In this document: positions 60,511-64,000 of the stretch, one piece after another | How the letters are laid out: each line of letters opens with the position of its first letter | How positions within the stretch are numbered: position 1 is the stretch's first letter | Assembly (NCBI RefSeq): GCF_000241465.1 | Contig: NZ_JH584235.1 | Span: 2,040,720 to 2,104,719, forward strand | From: Sphingomonas echinoides ATCC 14820 | Lineage (GTDB): Bacteria; Pseudomonadota; Alphaproteobacteria; Sphingomonadales; Sphingomonadaceae | Length of the DNA stretch: 64,000 nt | Direction of reading: 5' to 3' | Notes under the pieces: generated by a model | What the model was told of the DNA's origin: nothing | The model's input: only the letters and a program-made list of their open reading frames with translations | Databases searched by the model: none | Translations under genes and position numbers: made by a program

Positions 60511-62760
60511 GACGAAACCGATCGGCTGCAACGACGCCGCATCCTGCTTCAGCCGCGTGCTCATCGATTCATATTCGCGTTCGAGCTCGGGGGTGACCGA
60601 GGCGCGCGATTCGCCCAGCGCGATCTCGAAATGCGCCATCGTCACTTGCGTGACGGCGAGCGATTCGCGCAAAGCGGTGAGCCCCGCGCGCCGCACCAGA
60701 TCCTCGAGATCGGCCCCGGTGAAGCGATCGGTCCGCCGCGCGAGCTCGTCGAGATTGACATCCTCGGCGATCGGCATCTTGGCGGTCTGGATCGCCAGGA
60801 TGCGCGCACGCCCGTCGAGACTGGGCACGCCGACATAGATCAGCTCGTCGAACCGCCCCGGTCGAAGCAAGGCCGGGTCGATCAGATTGGGCCGGTTGGT
60901 TGCACCGATCACCACGACCGACTGCAATTCTTCCAGCCCGTCCATCTCGGCGAGGATGGTGTTGACGACCCGTTCGGTCACTTGCGGCTCGCCCAGCCCA
61001 CCGCCGCGCGCAGGCACGAGCGAATCGAGCTCATCGATGAAGATCACGCACGGTGCCACTTGCCGCGCGCGCGCAAACAGCTTGGCGATTTGCTGTTCGC
61101 TCTCGCCATACCATTTGCTGAGCAGATCGGACGAGCGCGTGGCGATGAAGTTGGCCTGCGCCTCGCGCGCGACCGCCTTGGCCAGCAAGGTCTTGCCGGT
61201 GCCGGGCGGGCCGTAGAGCAGGAAACCCTTGGCCGGACGAATGCCCAGTCGCCGGAACGCATCCGGGTCCTTTAGCGGCAGCTCGACGCCTTCCTTCAAG
61301 CGCATCTGCGCCGAATCGAGACCGCCGACATCGTCCCAGCGGACGCGCGGTGCCTCGACCATCACTTCGCGCATCGCCGAGGGCTGCACGCGCTTCAACG
61401 CATCGACGAAATCCTCGCGGGTCACGGCCAGCGTGTCGAGAATCTCGGGCGGGATCGTGCCCTCCGACAGGTTGAGCCGCGGCATCAGCTTGCGCACCGC
61501 TTCGATCGCCGCCTCGCGCGCGAGCGCGGCAAGGTCGGCCCCGACAAAGCCATAGGTGGTGCGTGCCAGCTCATCGAGGTCGACGCGGTCGCCCAGCGGC
61601 ATACCACGCGTGTGGATGCCGAGAATCTCGCGACGGCCGCGTTCATCCGGCACGCCGACGACGATTTCCCGGTCGAACCGACCCGGACGCCGAAGCGCCT
61701 CATCGATCGCTTCGGGGCGATTGGTCGCCGCGATCACGACGACATTGGCGCGCGCCTCCAGCCCGTCCATCAACGTCAGCAATTGCGCGACCAGCCGCTT
61801 CTCGGCCTCGCCCGAGACTTGCCCGCGCTTGGGCGCGATCGAATCGATCTCATCGATGAACACGATCGAGGGCGCAGCCTTGGCCGCTTCCTCGAACACC
61901 TGGCGCAATTTGCCTTCGGATTCGCCATACGCCGAGCCCATGATCTCGGGCCCGTTGATCAGGAAGAATTCGGCGGCGGATTCGTTGGCGACGGCGCGCG
62001 CAAGCCGCGTCTTGCCGGTGCCGGGCGGCCCGTGCAGCAACACTCCCTTGGGCGGATCGACGCCCAGACGCTGGAACAATTCGGGGTAGCGCAGCGGCAA
62101 TTCGACCATTTCGCGCAACTGGTCGATCGTCGGACCCATGCCGCCAATATCGTCATAGGTGACGTCGGCGCGGCGCGCTTCCTTCGGCTCTTCATATTCG
62201 GGCCGAAGTTCAATTTCAGTATGTTCGTCCACATGCACCACGCCCTTGGGCACCGTGGAAATGACCGCGAGGCGGATTTCCTGGAGCGCATAGGCCGGCG
62301 CGCGCAGCATGTTCTGGACGCCGGGGGGCATGTTGTCGACGCGCTGCTGGCCCGCTGTCGCGACGACGTCGCCCTGCGTCAGCGGGCGGCCCAGAAAGGT
62401 GCGCTTCAACGCGTTGGACGAGCCCTGCAGCCGCAGATTCTGCTGCGCGGGCGCAAACACCACGCGCGTCGCTGCCTTCGATTCCGCGCGGCGGATTTCG
62501 ACGAAATCGCCAGAGCCGACCCCGGCATTGGCGCGCTGCAGCCCGTCGATACGGATGATCTCCAGCCCTTCATCCTCGGCATAAGGCGCGACCGCGCGCG
62601 CGGGCGTGGAGGATTTGCCGACGATCTCGATCACATCGCCCTCGCCAAGGCCGAGCGCCGCGAGCAGCGCGCGGGGCACATGCGCAAGCCCGCGCCCACT
62701 ATCCTCGGGACGGGCGTTAGCGACCTGCAATTTCCGAATCGGCGTCTCGACGTCCGCCAT
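60472..62760 (-). CDS. CDC48/VAT-family AAA ATPase
   Basis: A 762-residue ATPase with the CDC48 arrangement: N-domain (about 1-190, opening with the double-psi barrel VANARPEDSGRGLAHVPRAL), D1 with Walker A GPPGTGKT (244-251) and Walker B IVFIDEID, and D2 with a second GPPGTGKT (near 520) and IFIDELD. Arg fingers are preserved (RRPGRFDREI, LRPGRFDELI). It is close to archaeal VAT, and related proteins occur in sphingomonads. The C-terminus lacks a hydrophobic-tyrosine-any (HbYX) motif for proteasome docking. The ATG follows GAGGA. Confidence 0.92.
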   Translation of the reverse strand: MADVETPIRKLQVANARPEDSGRGLAHVPRALLAALGLGEGDVIEIVGKSSTPARAVAPYAEDEGLEIIRIDGLQRANAGVGSGDFVEIRRAESKAATRVVFAPAQQNLRLQGSSNALKRTFLGRPLTQGDVVATAGQQRVDNMPPGVQNMLRAPAYALQEIRLAVISTVPKGVVHVDEHTEIELRPEYEEPKEARRADVTYDDIGGMGPTIDQLREMVELPLRYPELFQRLGVDPPKGVLLHGPPGTGKTRLARAVANESAAEFFLINGPEIMGSAYGESEGKLRQVFEEAAKAAPSIVFIDEIDSIAPKRGQVSGEAEKRLVAQLLTLMDGLEARANVVVIAATNRPEAIDEALRRPGRFDREIVVGVPDERGRREILGIHTRGMPLGDRVDLDELARTTYGFVGADLAALAREAAIEAVRKLMPRLNLSEGTIPPEILDTLAVTREDFVDALKRVQPSAMREVMVEAPRVRWDDVGGLDSAQMRLKEGVELPLKDPDAFRRLGIRPAKGFLLYGPPGTGKTLLAKAVAREAQANFIATRSSDLLSKWYGESEQQIAKLFARARQVAPCVIFIDELDSLVPARGGGLGEPQVTERVVNTILAEMDGLEELQSVVVIGATNRPNLIDPALLRPGRFDELIYVGVPSLDGRARILAIQTAKMPIAEDVNLDELARRTDRFTGADLEDLVRRAGLTALRESLAVTQVTMAHFEIALGESRASVTPELEREYESMSTRLKQDAASLQPIGFVSPGQLRPREGDR

Positions 62761-62828
62761 AGTGTCTGTTCCTCGCTTGAACCCGTCGCTGCACGAGGCA
62801 GGCGGCCGGGTGTTGAGCGCGCGAGATA

Positions 62829-62841
62829 GGAACGTGGTTCC
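62829..62841. promoter_or_regulatory. Palindrome in the CDC48 upstream region
   Basis: GGAAC-GTG-GTTCC is a perfect 5-bp inverted repeat with a 3-base spacer, 69 bases before the CDC48 start. It may be an operator. On the minus strand it lies about where a promoter of the ATPase would be expected. Confidence 0.3.
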
Positions 62842-62889
62842 ACAAATGCGAGAGCACGGGCGAAGTCGCCTTGGAAGGCGTTGATAAAA

Positions 62890-62922
62890 CAAAAAAAGGG
62901 CCGACCCTGAGAAGGATCGGCC
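62890..62922 (-). terminator. Strong leftward intrinsic terminator
   Basis: On the minus strand GGCCGATCC and GGGTCGGCC form a 9-bp stem (one G-T pair) with a 6-base loop TTCTCA, followed by CTTTTTTTG. The plus strand has no T-run, so it acts leftward only. The only leftward gene close by, the CDC48 gene, starts downstream of it, so the transcript ending here begins to the right of 62923. Confidence 0.85.
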
Positions 62923-63060
62923 TTGAAAGTTTTAGGAGAGGATGCCTGAAAGGCACCCCCTATGTGCCGCGCCGCGTTCCATGTTGCAAGTGCGAAAGAA
63001 CCGATTGCGATTGCGCTTTCTGCAATCGGTGCTTTTCTTTTGCACCCGAGAAATGTTAGC
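62890..63060 (-). ncRNA. Candidate small RNA upstream of CDC48
   Basis: This segment ends in the strong intrinsic terminator and has no convincing gene on the minus strand. It has a stem CCGATTGC/GCAATCGG (63001-63029 region), a second stem GGTGCC/GGCATC, an unpaired CTCTCC stretch, and then the terminator hairpin. An unpaired C/U-rich segment before a terminator is common in base-pairing small RNAs of alphaproteobacteria. A tiny ORF MERGAAHRGCLSGILS (16 codons, ending TAA near 62932) also lies here without a ribosome-binding site, so a peptide is possible. The 5' end is not known; the start point given is only a guess. The remaining gap (62761-62889) is the CDC48 leader. Confidence 0.45.
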
Positions 63061-63072
63061 TTTCGAGCTAAC
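63055..63072. repeat. Perfect hairpin between LysR gene and the small-RNA candidate
   Basis: GTTAGCT-TTCG-AGCTAAC is a perfect 7-bp stem with a TTCG loop, 58 bases before the LysR ATG. It may be an operator for the LysR regulator or the 5' hairpin of the leftward transcript. Confidence 0.5.
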
Positions 63073-63129
63073 GGTATTTTGGTGCGCTGCACAAGATAGC
63101 GCAACCATAAGGGAAGAGGCCATTCCACC

Positions 63130-64000
63130 ATGCGGAGATTGCCGCCATTGACCGCAATCGAGGCGTTCGTGCAGGTCGCACGGACGGGGTCGATCAAGGC
63201 TGCATCGCAGGAACTCGCTTTGTCGCCGCCTGCGCTCAGTCGTCGCATTCAGGCGCTGGAGCGCTTCATCGGACGCCCGCTGTTCGAACGGCGGCATCAG
63301 GCGGTCGTGCTCAATGCCGATGGCGACCGCTTGTTGCAGCAAATTGCCCCGGCGCTCGACCAATTGTCCGACGCGGTCGAGATCATGACCAGCAACACCG
63401 ACGTGCTGCGGCTGCGCCTTGGCATCCTGCCGCTCTACGCCTCGCAACGGCTGTTCCCGCGCTTGCCCGAACTGCGCGCCAAACACCCCGAATTGCACCT
63501 GGATGTCGACACTGCGCAACACGGCCTGGCGCGGCTGGGCGAAGGGCTGGACGCGGTGATTGCGCTCGCGCGCGAGATCGACCCATCGCTGTACGCGCGG
63601 CGGCTGGATCGCAATCAGGTTTATGTGATCGGGGCGCGGCACTTGCGCGAAGGCGCGGACCCGATCGTGCGACCGGAACAACTCGCGGGCCTGACCGCCC
63701 TGGTCCATCGCGATATGCCCGATACGTTCAGCGCCTGGCGCGCGGCGGCGGGGCTGACCGACCTGGAGCCGCTGGCGATCGACCATTTCGATTCGGGGGC
63801 CTTGATGCTGGAGGCGGCGGCGCAGGGGCTTGGCATCGCCTTCATGCACGCCAGCCATTTCGAGGATGCGCATGACGACCGGCTGGTGCGGCTGTTCGAT
63901 ATTCCGGTGGAAAGCCCGTACAGCTATTGGTTCGCCTGCCGTCCGCGCGCGCTGACGCAGCGCCCGGTGAAGCTGTTTCACGACTGGCTGATCGACACCA
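63130..64000 (+). CDS. LysR family regulator, GcvA-like (3' end cut)
   Basis: At least 290 residues are visible, and the stop is beyond the window. The N-terminal helix-turn-helix is MRRLPPLTAIEAFVQVARTG, then KAASQELALSPPALSRRIQAL. It is of the GcvA/AmpR type. The ligand-binding domain follows, with ALVHRDMPDTFSAWRAAAGL and the late LMLEAAAQGLGIAF. It starts at ATG 63130 with GGAAGAGG upstream. Its target cannot be known from here; it faces the small-RNA candidate across a short gap. Confidence 0.9.
   Translation, partial: MRRLPPLTAIEAFVQVARTGSIKAASQELALSPPALSRRIQALERFIGRPLFERRHQAVVLNADGDRLLQQIAPALDQLSDAVEIMTSNTDVLRLRLGILPLYASQRLFPRLPELRAKHPELHLDVDTAQHGLARLGEGLDAVIALAREIDPSLYARRLDRNQVYVIGARHLREGADPIVRPEQLAGLTALVHRDMPDTFSAWRAAAGLTDLEPLAIDHFDSGALMLEAAAQGLGIAFMHASHFEDAHDDRLVRLFDIPVESPYSYWFACRPRALTQRPVKLFHDWLIDT

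Overview
The window reads as a chromosomal segment of an alphaproteobacterium of the order Sphingomonadales, most likely Sphingomonas or a close relative. This rests on the high GC content, the codon use, the TonB-dependent receptor, the bacterial CDC48-type AAA ATPase and the family resemblance of almost every protein. That placement is inference. I see no transposase, integrase, phage gene, rRNA or CRISPR array, and nearly all of the DNA is coding.

Left part (1-16.7 kb): mostly housekeeping genes. A leftward run holds gluQRS, a HIG1-domain membrane protein, a PduO-type cobalamin adenosyltransferase, and the ergothioneine genes egtB and egtD (egtD is cut by the window edge). Next come a rightward HNH endonuclease, two unrecognised genes (a membrane protein and a secreted protein), PEP carboxylase (ppc), a small membrane protein, a leftward PEBP/DedA/oligopeptidase B group, a chemoreceptor, an aminopeptidase P, a 44-codon small gene and tRNA-Thr(GGT).

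Accessory part (16.8-27.7 kb): a divergent oxidoreductase/MmyB-type regulator pair, then a probable catabolic locus. It has a TonB-dependent receptor, an acyl-CoA ligase, a secreted type-B carboxylesterase translationally coupled to an MFS permease, a TetR regulator and an SDR of the hydroxyacyl-CoA dehydrogenase type. Similar operator-like inverted repeats lie in front of the receptor and the SDR, and a related half-site lies in front of the regulator. This suggests one regulon for uptake, ester cleavage, CoA activation and oxidation of an unknown substrate.

Flagellar part (27.8-46.4 kb): a leftward flagellin gene, then a tightly packed rightward operon: a receiver-less sigma-54 activator, fliE F G H I J K L M N O P Q R, flhB, fliD, fliS and a response regulator. 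Many genes are coupled by 1-8 base overlaps. Three palindromic intergenic elements interrupt the operon before fliI, fliQ and fliR. FliM lacks the usual N-terminal CheY-binding peptide.

Right part (46.4-64 kb): a leftward argH-lptM-lysA-cysG(N)-zntB run, a TlpA-like lipoprotein, the ydbH-ynbE-ydbL envelope lipid-transport cluster, tRNA-Gln(CTG), ppx-rlmE, rpoZ, a phospholipase D/cardiolipin synthase coupled to an MFS permease, the CDC48-type ATPase and a partial LysR regulator. Between the last two lies a 369-base gap with a strong leftward intrinsic terminator and further hairpins but no convincing gene feeding it. It is the best candidate here for an undescribed small RNA.
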